Assembly: GCF_027486195.1 (NCBI RefSeq)
Contig: NZ_JAIXPP010000060.1
Coordinates: forward strand, 1-64,000
Direction: 5' to 3'
Length of the DNA: 64,000 nucleotides
Origin: Novosphingobium sp.
Lineage (GTDB): Bacteria; Pseudomonadota; Alphaproteobacteria; Sphingomonadales; Sphingomonadaceae
Numbering within the stretch: the stretch's first letter is position 1; each line of letters begins with the position of its first letter. Position numbers and translations under genes: made by a program. Shown here piece by piece: positions 19,663 to 28,020 of the stretch. The notes beneath the pieces were generated by a model. The model made no database searches and had not been told where the DNA came from. It saw only the letters and a program-made list of their open reading frames with translations.

Positions 19663-21210
19663 ATGGCCAACAAGAACCTTTTTGCTTCGGCGCTCTCGCG
19701 GTTTCTGCCGCGCGCCGACACGATCAACCAGGCGGGCGGATCTGCCTATGCCTATGGCCCTGAAGCGAAGCTCGCGCAGCTGGCCGTGACCGGCACGCTG
19801 GCCGACGGCTTCTATGGCAGCGCGGAAACGCAGCTGGCCGATGTCGTGCTGGCCGCGAAGGACGTCGATCCCGAGTGGGTCGCCAAATGCGCGGTCTATT
19901 CCCGCCAGTCGGGCGCGATGAAGGATATGCCGGCCTTGCTGGCCGCCTATCTCACCGTCGCGGATCCCGATCTTGCGGTGCGCGTGTTCCGGCGCGTGAT
20001 CGATAACGGCCGCATGCTGCGCACCTTTGTGCAGATCATGCGCTCGGGTCAGGTCGGGCGGGCCTCGCTCGGTTCGCGGCCCAAGCGGCTGGTGCGCGAA
20101 TGGCTGGAGACGGCATCGACGGCGCAGCTGATGCAGGCGGCGACGGGGAACGATCCGAGCCTGGCGGACATCGTCAAGATGGTCCACCCGGCCCCGGCCA
20201 CGCCCGAGCGGCGCGCGTTCTATGGCTGGCTGATCGGCAAGCCTTACGACGTGGCTGCGCTGCCGGCGGAGATCGCGGCGTTCGAGGCCTGGAAGCGGGC
20301 GCCGGACGGCGAACTGCCCCCGGTGCCGTTCGAATGGCTGACCGCTTTCCCGCTTGTCGCGGAGCAGTGGGGCGCGCTTTCGGCTCGCATGGGCTGGCAG
20401 GCGCTGCGGATGAACCTCAACACGCTGGCGCGCCACGGTGCGTTCGGCGTGGCCGGGGTTACCAAAGCGGTGGCGGCCCGGCTCTCCGATCCGGCGGCGA
20501 TCGCCCGCGTACGTCCGATGCCTTACCTGTTGATGGTGGCCTTGGACCAGGTGGGAGACGGTGTGCCGCTGGCGGTGCAGGCAGCGCTCGAAAGCGCGCT
20601 GGAGGCATCGCTGGCTGGTGTGCCGAAGCTCGAAGGCCAGGTCGTTGTCTGCCCGGACGTTTCGGGTTCGATGCGCTCGCCGGCAACGGGTGTCCGCAAG
20701 GGTGCCACGTCCAAGGTGCGCTGCATCGACATTGCCGCACTGGTCGCCGCCGCCGTGCTGCGCCGGAACAGCAATGCCCGGGTGATCCCGTTCGAATGCG
20801 ATGTGGTCGATCTGAAGCTCGATCCCCATGCCCGCGTGGCCGTGAATGCGGCGAAGCTGGCGGCGGTGGGTGGCGGCGGGACAAATGTCTCGGCACCGCT
20901 CGCGCTCCTCAACCGGGAGCGGGCGCAGGTCGATACGGTCGTGATCGTCTCGGACAACGAATCCTGGGTCGATGCAAGGCGGCATGGCGCTACGGCGACG
21001 ATGAACGAGTGGAACAAGCTGAAAGCCCGCAATCCGGGCGCGAAGCTGATCTGCATCGACATCCAGCCCTATGGCTCCACGCAGGCAAAAGACCGGGCGG
21101 ATATCATGAATGTCGGTGGCTTCACCGATGCGGTGTTCGATGCAGTGGCGCGCTTTGCAAAAGGCGAGACGCGCGACTGGATCGGGATCGTCCAGAATAC
21201 GGAGGTTTGA
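19663..21210 (+). CDS. rsr: Rsr: TROVE-domain Ro60-like protein
   Basis: MANKNLFASALSRFLPRADTINQAGGSAYAYGPEAKLAQLAVTG; HEAT-like region and C-terminal VWA (VCPDVSGSM); start placed at the conserved methionine rather than 19435. Confidence 0.93.
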   Translation: MANKNLFASALSRFLPRADTINQAGGSAYAYGPEAKLAQLAVTGTLADGFYGSAETQLADVVLAAKDVDPEWVAKCAVYSRQSGAMKDMPALLAAYLTVADPDLAVRVFRRVIDNGRMLRTFVQIMRSGQVGRASLGSRPKRLVREWLETASTAQLMQAATGNDPSLADIVKMVHPAPATPERRAFYGWLIGKPYDVAALPAEIAAFEAWKRAPDGELPPVPFEWLTAFPLVAEQWGALSARMGWQALRMNLNTLARHGAFGVAGVTKAVAARLSDPAAIARVRPMPYLLMVALDQVGDGVPLAVQAALESALEASLAGVPKLEGQVVVCPDVSGSMRSPATGVRKGATSKVRCIDIAALVAAAVLRRNSNARVIPFECDVVDLKLDPHARVAVNAAKLAAVGGGGTNVSAPLALLNRERAQVDTVVIVSDNESWVDARRHGATATMNEWNKLKARNPGAKLICIDIQPYGSTQAKDRADIMNVGGFTDAVFDAVARFAKGETRDWIGIVQNTEV

Positions 21211-21220
21211 AGAAGCGGGT

Positions 21221-21357
21221 CACGGCGAATGCCGGCAGGACTACATGGGATTTGTGGGTCGCGGGTTCGAGTCCCGCCTGCTTTTCGGGGCAGTAGCTCA
21301 GTCGGATAGAGCAACAAACGCCGCGAGGCGGTCGTCTTTCCAATCCTTGTCGCCGTG
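21221..21357 (+). ncRNA. Y RNA-like gene 1 (YrlA-type, permuted tRNA-like module)
   Basis: CACGGCGA/TCGCCGTG terminal stem; GGCGAATGCCGG; T-arm 21261-21277; acceptor-like stem 21278-21283/21288-21293 with UUCG loop; D-arm 21296-21312. Confidence 0.88.
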
Positions 21358-21378
21358 ACCCTTAGCAAGTTTCAGGAA

Positions 21379-21534
21379 TTGCCGTGGCGAATGCCGGTGG
21401 GACTACATCCCATTGCCAGGTCCGACGAGTAAAGCGCCCGCAGCCAGCAATGGCCAAGGGAGATGCGGGTTCGAAGCCCGCCATGGGAATGTAGCTTAAG
21501 GACCGCGTCTCGCCATCCTTCGTCGCCACGGCAA
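21379..21534 (+). ncRNA. Y RNA-like gene 2
   Basis: 12-bp terminal stem TTGCCGTGGCGA/TCGCCACGGCAA; GGCGAATGCCGG; T-arm 21465-21481; 3-bp acceptor-like stem with GGGA loop; degenerate D-arm; extra CCATTGC/GCAATGG hairpin. Confidence 0.82.
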
Positions 21535-21541
21535 ACAGCAA

Positions 21542-21691
21542 TTCACGGCGAATGCCGGGCAAGGACTACATCCTTCAACGATGCAGGCGCAGGTTCGAAT
21601 CCTGCCGGGTCCACTATCTGCGGGCCTGTAGCTTAGCGGAAGAGCGGCGCCCCCTCGGGGGCATGTCTTTCCCACACCTCGTCGCCGTGAA
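21542..21691 (+). ncRNA. Y RNA-like gene 3
   Basis: TTCACGGCGA/TCGCCGTGAA terminal stem; GGCGAATGCCGGG; T-arm 21589-21605; 7-bp acceptor-like stem 21606-21612/21622-21628; D-arm 21631-21645. Confidence 0.87.
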
Positions 21692-21703
21692 CCCTTTTCC
21701 AGC

Positions 21704-21806
21704 GCTGGCGAATGCCGGCGGGACTACATGGTTGGAGGCCGAAAGGCCGAGCGGTTCGAATCCGCCCCGGAGCGATCCGGGATGTCTCGCCAAACCTTGT
21801 CGCCAG
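21704..21806 (+). ncRNA. Y RNA-like gene 4 (minimal: T-arm and acceptor-like hairpin, no D-arm)
   Basis: GCTGGCGA/TCGCCAGC terminal stem; GGCGAATGCCGG; GCGGTTCGAATCCGC; CCCGGA-GCGA-TCCGGG hairpin. Confidence 0.82.
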
Positions 21807-21835
21807 CACCATGATGCAAGCAAAGGAGGTCCACC

Positions 21836-23062
21836 GTGGCCGATACCAGTTTCGAATTCCAGCATGTGCCCGGCGGGGTGCCGATCAAGATGTGGACGCG
21901 CGGCGTGCCGGTTGATGACAAGGCGCGCGAGCAGCTGGCGCGGGCGGCGCAGATGCCATTCGTTTTCAAGCATGTAGCCGCGATGCCGGACGTCCATGTC
22001 GGGATCGGCGCGACGGTGGGATCGGTGATCCCGACCAAGGGCGCGGTGATTCCGGCGGCGGTGGGCGTGGACATTGGCTGCGGCATGATGGCCGCGCGCA
22101 CTTCGCTGATGGCGCACGACTTGCCTGATAGCCTGGAAGGCATCCGCTCTGCCATCGAGCAGGCAGTGCCGCATGGGCGTTCGGTCGGTCGTGGCCAGCG
22201 CGATCACGGTTCGTGGGGTTCGCCCCCGCCCGCGATTGTCGAGGGCTGGGCGGTGCTGGTGCAGCGGTTCGAGGCGATCTGCGCCAAGTTTCCGCGGCTG
22301 AAGAACACCAACAACCTCACGCACCTCGGCACGCTCGGCACAGGCAACCACTTCATCGAGCTGTGCCTTGATACCGAAGGGCGCGTCTGGGTGATGCTCC
22401 ATTCCGGCTCGCGCGGGGTGGGCAATGCCATCGGCACGTTCTTCATCGAGCTGGCCAAGCAGGACATGCGCAAGTGGCATATCAACCTGCCAGACGAGGA
22501 CCTCGCCTACTTCCCGGAAGGGACCGACCACTTCGACGACTATGTCGAGGCGGTGGGCTGGGCTCAGGACTTCGCCGCGCTCAACCGGCGCATGATGATG
22601 GCAAACGTCATCGCGGCGCTGCGGGCGAAGATTGCCAAGCCCTTCGATGCGGAGATGGAAGCGGTGAACTGCCATCACAACTACGTGACGCGCGAAAACC
22701 ACTTCGGCGAGAACGTGCTCGTGACCCGCAAAGGCGCGGTGCGTGCGGCCAAGGGCGTGTTGGGGATCATCCCGGGCTCGATGGGGGCGAAAAGCTTCAT
22801 CGTGCGCGGGCTGGGCAACCCGGAAAGCTTCGACAGCTGCAGCCACGGCGCGGGGCGGGTGATGAGCCGGACCCAGGCCAAGAAGCTGGTGAGCCTCGAT
22901 GAGCATATCGCCGATACCGAGGGCGTGGAGTGCCGCAAGGACGCGGGCGTAATCGATGAAACGCCCCGCGCCTACAAGCCGATCGAAAAGGTGATGGCCG
23001 CGCAGGCCGATCTGGTGGAGATCGTGCATACACTGAAGCAGGTGGTCTGCGTGAAGGGGTGA
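21836..23062 (+). CDS. rtcB: RtcB RNA 3'-phosphate/5'-OH ligase
   Basis: VGVDIGCGMMAARTS, NNLTHLGTLGTGNHFIEL, HSGSRGVGN, NCHHNYV, SCSHGAGRVMSR; AAGGAGGT ribosome-binding site before GTG start. Confidence 0.97.
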   Translation: MADTSFEFQHVPGGVPIKMWTRGVPVDDKAREQLARAAQMPFVFKHVAAMPDVHVGIGATVGSVIPTKGAVIPAAVGVDIGCGMMAARTSLMAHDLPDSLEGIRSAIEQAVPHGRSVGRGQRDHGSWGSPPPAIVEGWAVLVQRFEAICAKFPRLKNTNNLTHLGTLGTGNHFIELCLDTEGRVWVMLHSGSRGVGNAIGTFFIELAKQDMRKWHINLPDEDLAYFPEGTDHFDDYVEAVGWAQDFAALNRRMMMANVIAALRAKIAKPFDAEMEAVNCHHNYVTRENHFGENVLVTRKGAVRAAKGVLGIIPGSMGAKSFIVRGLGNPESFDSCSHGAGRVMSRTQAKKLVSLDEHIADTEGVECRKDAGVIDETPRAYKPIEKVMAAQADLVEIVHTLKQVVCVKG

Positions 23063-23661
23063 TAATGGATTATCGCAGGCTCGATTGCGGCAATCGCCCA
23101 ACCCTTGACCAATTCATGGACGACTGGGGCCGGACTGCTTTCCACGCGGTCCGGCCCCTTGACCCTCGATTGACAGCGATGGCGCGAGCCTTGAGCAAGA
23201 CTCACGTCAATGGGGGCGCTCAGGTTGCTCAGTTTGAGGTCGTCGCAACAGAAGCCGTTGCGTGGGTTCTGACCCGGAATCGGTTGGATAAGTTTGCCTT
23301 CATGGAACGCTTCTTCGAAGCTCCGTCTGTCGCGGCCGAGTTTCCACGTTTGGGTCAAACCAATGAACGCATAGGTGAGTTCGCTGCTAGTTCCGCAGAG
23401 AACTCAGCCACCAATCTTGCCGCCTTGCTACGCAAGGGCGGGGCATATCGGGGATTCAAGGGCACTCAGGACGACGTCGTGAAATTGGCAAACCAGTTCA
23501 TGTCAGCCGTCTGTGAAGCTCGATTTCCCGAGACAACGGCGTGGACCAACGACAGTGCATGGGCGCAGTGGTTTCGCAATGTTGCGTGGGATGCATCATA
23601 TTTCTGGTTCGATACCCGCAGAGGCATCGCAACCATTTTGTTGATTACGGACACTGACTGA
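23059..23661 (+). CDS. Hypothetical protein between rtcB and rtcA (start GTG 23059 or ATG 23065)
   Basis: ORF starts in rtcB stop and ends 1 nt before rtcA start; no family recognised. Confidence 0.8.
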   Translation: MIMDYRRLDCGNRPTLDQFMDDWGRTAFHAVRPLDPRLTAMARALSKTHVNGGAQVAQFEVVATEAVAWVLTRNRLDKFAFMERFFEAPSVAAEFPRLGQTNERIGEFAASSAENSATNLAALLRKGGAYRGFKGTQDDVVKLANQFMSAVCEARFPETTAWTNDSAWAQWFRNVAWDASYFWFDTRRGIATILLITDTD

Positions 23662-23662
23662 C

Positions 23663-24679
23663 ATGATCATCATCGATGGATCGGAAGGCGAAGGCGGGGG
23701 GCAGATGGTGCGCAATTCCTGCGCGCTTTCGCTCGTTACCGGCGAACCTTTCCGGATCGAAAACATCCGCGCCAAGCGCTCCAAGCCCGGCCTCATGCGC
23801 CAGCACGTGACGGCGGTGGAGGCAGCCGCCGTCATCTCGGGTTCGGAATGCACCGGCCTCGCGGTCGGCGGGAGCGAGCTCACGTTCCGTCCGGGGCAAG
23901 TCGTGCCCGGCGAGTATCACTTCGCTGTCGGCACAGCGGGGTCGACCGGGCTGGTCCTGCAGACGGTGTTGATGCCGCTGGTGCTGGCGAACGCGCCCTC
24001 GCGCCTTGTGCTCGAGGGCGGCACGCACAACATGCTCGCGCCGCCGTTCGATTTCATCGAGCGCGCGTTCCTGCCGATCATCAACCGGATGGGGCCGCAA
24101 GTCTCGGCACGCCTCGTGCGCCATGGGTTCTACCCGCGCGGCGGTGGGCGGATCGAGGTGGACATCACCCCTGCCCCGCTCTTGCCGCTGACCTGCACCA
24201 CGCGCGGGCTGCGCACCAGCGAGGCCGCGCAAGTCGTGGTCTCCGGCCTGCCGTTCGGGATTGCCGAGCGGATGCTGGCACGCGTCCGGCGCGATCTTCC
24301 GGACTGGCCGGAAAGCGCCTTCACGCTGCGCCAGCTGCCCGCCGATCAGGGGCCGGGCGTGATCCTGATGCTGGAAGCGCAGCACAGCGAGGTGACCGAA
24401 CTGGTCAGCGGCTTCGGCCAGCTCGGCGTGCCTGGCGAACGCCTCGCCCGCACTTCAGCCGCGCGGATGAACGGCTATCTCGAAGCCTCTGCGTTCGCGG
24501 GGCCGTATCTTGCCGATCAGTTGATCCTGCCCTTCGTGCTGGCAGGCGGCGGCGCGTTCTCGACCGTGAAGCCGAGCCAGCACCTGCTGACCGCGATCGA
24601 CATAGCGCAGCGCTTCACCGGGCGCCGGATCACCATCGAGCAGGCACCGGGCGGGGAGCATCAGGTCACCTTCGGCTAG
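23663..24679 (+). CDS. rtcA: RtcA RNA 3'-terminal phosphate cyclase
   Basis: DGSEGEGGGQMVRNSCALSLVTGEPFRIENIRAKRSKPGL. Confidence 0.96.
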   Translation: MIIIDGSEGEGGGQMVRNSCALSLVTGEPFRIENIRAKRSKPGLMRQHVTAVEAAAVISGSECTGLAVGGSELTFRPGQVVPGEYHFAVGTAGSTGLVLQTVLMPLVLANAPSRLVLEGGTHNMLAPPFDFIERAFLPIINRMGPQVSARLVRHGFYPRGGGRIEVDITPAPLLPLTCTTRGLRTSEAAQVVVSGLPFGIAERMLARVRRDLPDWPESAFTLRQLPADQGPGVILMLEAQHSEVTELVSGFGQLGVPGERLARTSAARMNGYLEASAFAGPYLADQLILPFVLAGGGAFSTVKPSQHLLTAIDIAQRFTGRRITIEQAPGGEHQVTFG

Positions 24680-24713
24680 GCGACCTGATGCCGCGTCCCG
24701 CCACACCGCCCCG

Positions 24714-26093
24714 CTAAACGGCCCGCGCGCGCACCTCGTCAAAGCTGTGCCGCACAAGCATGGCCCCATCGCGCCAGACGGGGCGGAGCAGGTTGTCCGC
24801 CTCCGCCACCTCGTCCATCCGGCGTGCGGCGGGCCGGCCCTGCTCCATCACCACCGCCTGCCGCCCCGCCTTGCTTGCCTTCGCAAGGTCGGTGGCGGGC
24901 GCTTTGGCCACATCGTTCCACACGCCGTCCGCATCGCGCATGGCATTGGCTTTCATGGCAAACCGCAGCGTGTCGCGGTTGACCTGCTGGAGCAGACCGC
25001 CGCCCATGCCGAAGGCAATATTGTCGATGGCAAAGCCTTCCGCGATCAGCCGGTCGATCAACCGGGCGATGCTGGCGGGGGTCATCCCGTCGCCCTGGAT
25101 CACGCGGACATGCGGATCGAGCACGCGATAGCCCTTGGCATTCACGGTGCCGCCGAAGGCCTCCCATAGCGTCCTGATCGCGCGCACCGGGGTCTCCACC
25201 GGATCGCCGCTATCGGGGCGCACCACCAGCGTGCCCTTGCGGGTGAGCACCTTGCCGCGCAGCGTGCCGCCCCAGATGCCGGTGAGCGCGGCATCGAGAT
25301 CGTAGCTGTCCGAGACGACGGCGACCAATTTGCCCTCGCCGTCGAAGGCGTCCAGCATATTGGCATAGGCGGCTTCCTCGCGCGCCCGGCCCCAGCTGGT
25401 CATCGTGCTGTGCTCGGCAGCGGGAATGGAGAAGCCAGCCATGTCCGCGCCATAGTAGCGCCGCGCCGCAAGCAGGCCCTCCATCGTATCGGTGCCCATG
25501 AAGTTCACGAGGTGCGCCATCCCGCCGAGGCCCGCGCTCTCGCCGCTGCTGGTGCCGCGCGCGCCGAAATCGTGGAGCTTGAAGGGCAATTGGCCCTCCA
25601 CATCCTCGCTCGTGCGCTCCAGCCCCGCGCGGATGATCAGGCGGCACTGGCGGCTGAGCGTGGCGACCGTGGTTGGATACCAGATTGCGCGCAGCAGCGC
25701 CGTTTCGATGAAGGTGGCGAGCCATGGCAGCCGCGCGTCGGTCGTCTCCACCTGCACCAGCGGCACGCTGGTCGGCACGATCATGCCTTCGGGCAGCGCG
25801 CGGATCGCGATGGGCAGATAGCCGCCATGCTCCGCCAGCACGATCTCCCAGCCCGCACGGTTGAACGGCACGCCATGCGCCGCGCAGACCGCCTCGGCCT
25901 CGTCAATATCCGCAGCCGTGATCGGGCGCGCCAGATAATCCATAAGGAACGGCTGCAGGCCGAAGAACACCACGTCATCAGCAAAGTCGTTGGGCCGCGC
26001 CTCGATATAGGCGCTGATCGCGCGCGTTTCGGGCGGGTATTGCAGGTAATGGCTGTGCTTGTAGCTGTCGGTGGCCAGGATCAAGTTGGTCAT
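24714..26093 (-). CDS. nadV: Nicotinamide phosphoribosyltransferase (NAMPT/NadV family)
   Basis: LATDSYKHSHYLQYPP, KLHDFGARGTSS, SIPAAEHSTMTSWG, VRPDSGDP. Confidence 0.93.
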   Translation of the reverse strand: MTNLILATDSYKHSHYLQYPPETRAISAYIEARPNDFADDVVFFGLQPFLMDYLARPITAADIDEAEAVCAAHGVPFNRAGWEIVLAEHGGYLPIAIRALPEGMIVPTSVPLVQVETTDARLPWLATFIETALLRAIWYPTTVATLSRQCRLIIRAGLERTSEDVEGQLPFKLHDFGARGTSSGESAGLGGMAHLVNFMGTDTMEGLLAARRYYGADMAGFSIPAAEHSTMTSWGRAREEAAYANMLDAFDGEGKLVAVVSDSYDLDAALTGIWGGTLRGKVLTRKGTLVVRPDSGDPVETPVRAIRTLWEAFGGTVNAKGYRVLDPHVRVIQGDGMTPASIARLIDRLIAEGFAIDNIAFGMGGGLLQQVNRDTLRFAMKANAMRDADGVWNDVAKAPATDLAKASKAGRQAVVMEQGRPAARRMDEVAEADNLLRPVWRDGAMLVRHSFDEVRARAV

Positions 26094-26169
26094 GATGTGA
26101 ACTCCTCACATGGTCACGCCGGATGCAGGGCTCCCCTGCGCGGCGGGCACGTATTCTGTCGTCAGACAC

Positions 26170-27234
26170 TCAAAGGTCGGCCATCTGCTCGATGATGGCC
26201 CAGTGGTCCTCGAACAGCATGTCCGGGCTGAGATCGCCGAGGCGGTACCATTGGGCGTGCGCGGCATCGTCGCCGCCCTTCACGCTAAACAGCTTGCGCC
26301 GTTCGGGCAGGCGGAACAGGAACGCATGGGTAATGATGCGCCCGCGCAAGCTGCGGCCCGGCGCATCGAACACCCGCGTGCGCGCGTCCTCGATGAAGCT
26401 GGCGAGCATGGCCGGCGGGATCTGGCCCTTGCCGTCGCTGATCGCGGTTTCCTCGCGCAGTTCGCGGATCGCGGCATCACGGATGCGCTCGGCCGGATTG
26501 ACGAAGCCGCCCGGCAGCGCAAGCAGCCCCTTGCCCGGCGCGCGGCCGCGCTCGACCAGCAGGATATGGCCCGACTGAACCACGACCGCATCGGCGGTGA
26601 CGAAAGGCCCTCTGCCCCACTGCGCGGGATAGGCGGCGAGGTATTCGGCTTCCTCCAGCAAGGCCTTGAACGGCTCGCCCAGCATGAACGCCCGCAGGAA
26701 CTCCGCCACGCCTGCCGAAAGGATCGTCTGCGGCACTTCGGGAAGGCGCTGGAAATAGCGCTGCCGCACGTCGCTGGACGAGAAGGTGCCGTACTGGCTC
26801 TCGACCTGCAGGTTCTCCCATTCGGGGAAGAGCTTGAGGTAGTAGGACGAGGCATCCTTGCCATAGCCCGCCAGCGCCACGCGGAAATCCTTGAGCCCGT
26901 TGTTCTGGAAACCCTGGCGGTTGCCGTGTTCCAGCACCAATTCGCGCACCATGCGCTGCACCTGCGTGACCCACGCGGTATCCGAATAGAGATGGTCGGC
27001 GATCGGCGCGATGATCAGACGGCCCAGCGCCACTTCATGCCGGAAGGCGGAGCGCAGCATCGCCTCGCGCTCTGCATAAGTGAAAGGGTTGCGCGGATCG
27101 CGCGCCTGTGCAGCCGATCCGACCAGCACGATCAGCCGCTCGACTTGATCGAGCGCGCGGGCAATCACATGTTCGTGGCCGATGTGCAGGGGCTGAAAGC
27201 GCCCGATGAAGACGCCGAAATCGAAGCTGTGCAT
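26170..27234 (-). CDS. nadM: Bifunctional NMN adenylyltransferase/Nudix hydrolase
   Basis: N-terminal FGVFIGRFQPLHIGHEHVI; C-terminal Nudix box GGFVNPAERIRDAAIRELREETA. Confidence 0.93.
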   Translation of the reverse strand: MHSFDFGVFIGRFQPLHIGHEHVIARALDQVERLIVLVGSAAQARDPRNPFTYAEREAMLRSAFRHEVALGRLIIAPIADHLYSDTAWVTQVQRMVRELVLEHGNRQGFQNNGLKDFRVALAGYGKDASSYYLKLFPEWENLQVESQYGTFSSSDVRQRYFQRLPEVPQTILSAGVAEFLRAFMLGEPFKALLEEAEYLAAYPAQWGRGPFVTADAVVVQSGHILLVERGRAPGKGLLALPGGFVNPAERIRDAAIRELREETAISDGKGQIPPAMLASFIEDARTRVFDAPGRSLRGRIITHAFLFRLPERRKLFSVKGGDDAAHAQWYRLGDLSPDMLFEDHWAIIEQMADL

Positions 27235-27302
27235 GTTCGAGGCTCCCTCGAAATAAAGAGCAAGCCGGACTCCCCGACTCGCTAAGTTAGCTTATTTGCA
27301 GT

Positions 27303-27327
27303 TTACATATATCCTGTCAATGTGTAA
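27303..27327. promoter_or_regulatory. Candidate NrtR operator TTACATAT-N9-ATGTGTAA
   Basis: 7/8 inverted half-sites in the divergent nadM/nrtR intergenic region. Confidence 0.6.
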
Positions 27328-27336
27328 CCTTGATTC

Positions 27337-28020
27337 ATGACCCAACCCCCCGTGGCCGTAACTGTCGATCTCGTGCTGATGACCGTGGCAAACGAGCGGC
27401 TCGCCGTCCTGCTCCAGCGGCGCAGCAGCGAACCGTTCGCCGGCTGCGCCGCCCTGCCCGGTGGCTTCGTCCAGCCGCACGAAACGCTGGATGATGCCGC
27501 GCGGCGGGTCCTGATCGAAAAGGCGGGCTTTGCGGCGGGCGATGGTGCGTGGCTGGAGCAGCTTTACACCTTCGGCGATCCGCAGCGCGATCCGCGCATG
27601 CGCACGGTGAGCGTCGCCTATTTCGCATTGCTCCCCCACGCACGGCTGGCCGAGGCCGTGGCGGCGCGCACGGACCTTTCGCTCGCGCCGGTCGGCGAGG
27701 CGGACGCACCGCTTGCGTTCGATCATGCGCTGATCGTGCAAACCGCGCATGAGCGGCTGCGCGGCAAGCTGGGCTATTCGCCGGTCGCCCTCGCACTCCT
27801 GCCCGAACGGTTCGCCCTGCGCGATCTGCAGACCGTGCATGAAGCTATCATTGGCACCCGCTTCAAGAAGCCCGCCTTCCGCAGGCGCATGCTCGATACG
27901 GGCTGGATCGAGCCGACCGGGCAACGCGAAACGGCATCGGCGTTCCGCCCGGCGGAGCTCTATCGGAAGCGGCATCACGCCCCCGGCGAAGCGGACGGAG
28001 TCACGCCAGCAACGGAATAG
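27337..28020 (+). CDS. nrtR: NrtR-like regulator (degenerate Nudix plus winged helix)
   Basis: Degenerate Nudix box GGFVQPHETLDDAARRVLIEKAG, C-terminal wHTH, divergent from NAD genes. Confidence 0.85.
   Translation: MTQPPVAVTVDLVLMTVANERLAVLLQRRSSEPFAGCAALPGGFVQPHETLDDAARRVLIEKAGFAAGDGAWLEQLYTFGDPQRDPRMRTVSVAYFALLPHARLAEAVAARTDLSLAPVGEADAPLAFDHALIVQTAHERLRGKLGYSPVALALLPERFALRDLQTVHEAIIGTRFKKPAFRRRMLDTGWIEPTGQRETASAFRPAELYRKRHHAPGEADGVTPATE

Noticed and set aside
21221-21806. Possible ordinary tRNA genes (GGTTCGAATCC and GTAGCTCAGTCGGATAGAGC motifs)
   Set aside because: T-arm precedes D-arm, acceptor strands are joined by a loop and there is no anticodon arm; better explained as Y RNA-like tRNA mimics
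21069-21977. ORFs crossing the rsr-rtcB gap (e.g. 21110-21358, 21552-21977, 21362-21562)
   Set aside because: They coincide with structured RNA repeats and have no recognisable protein features
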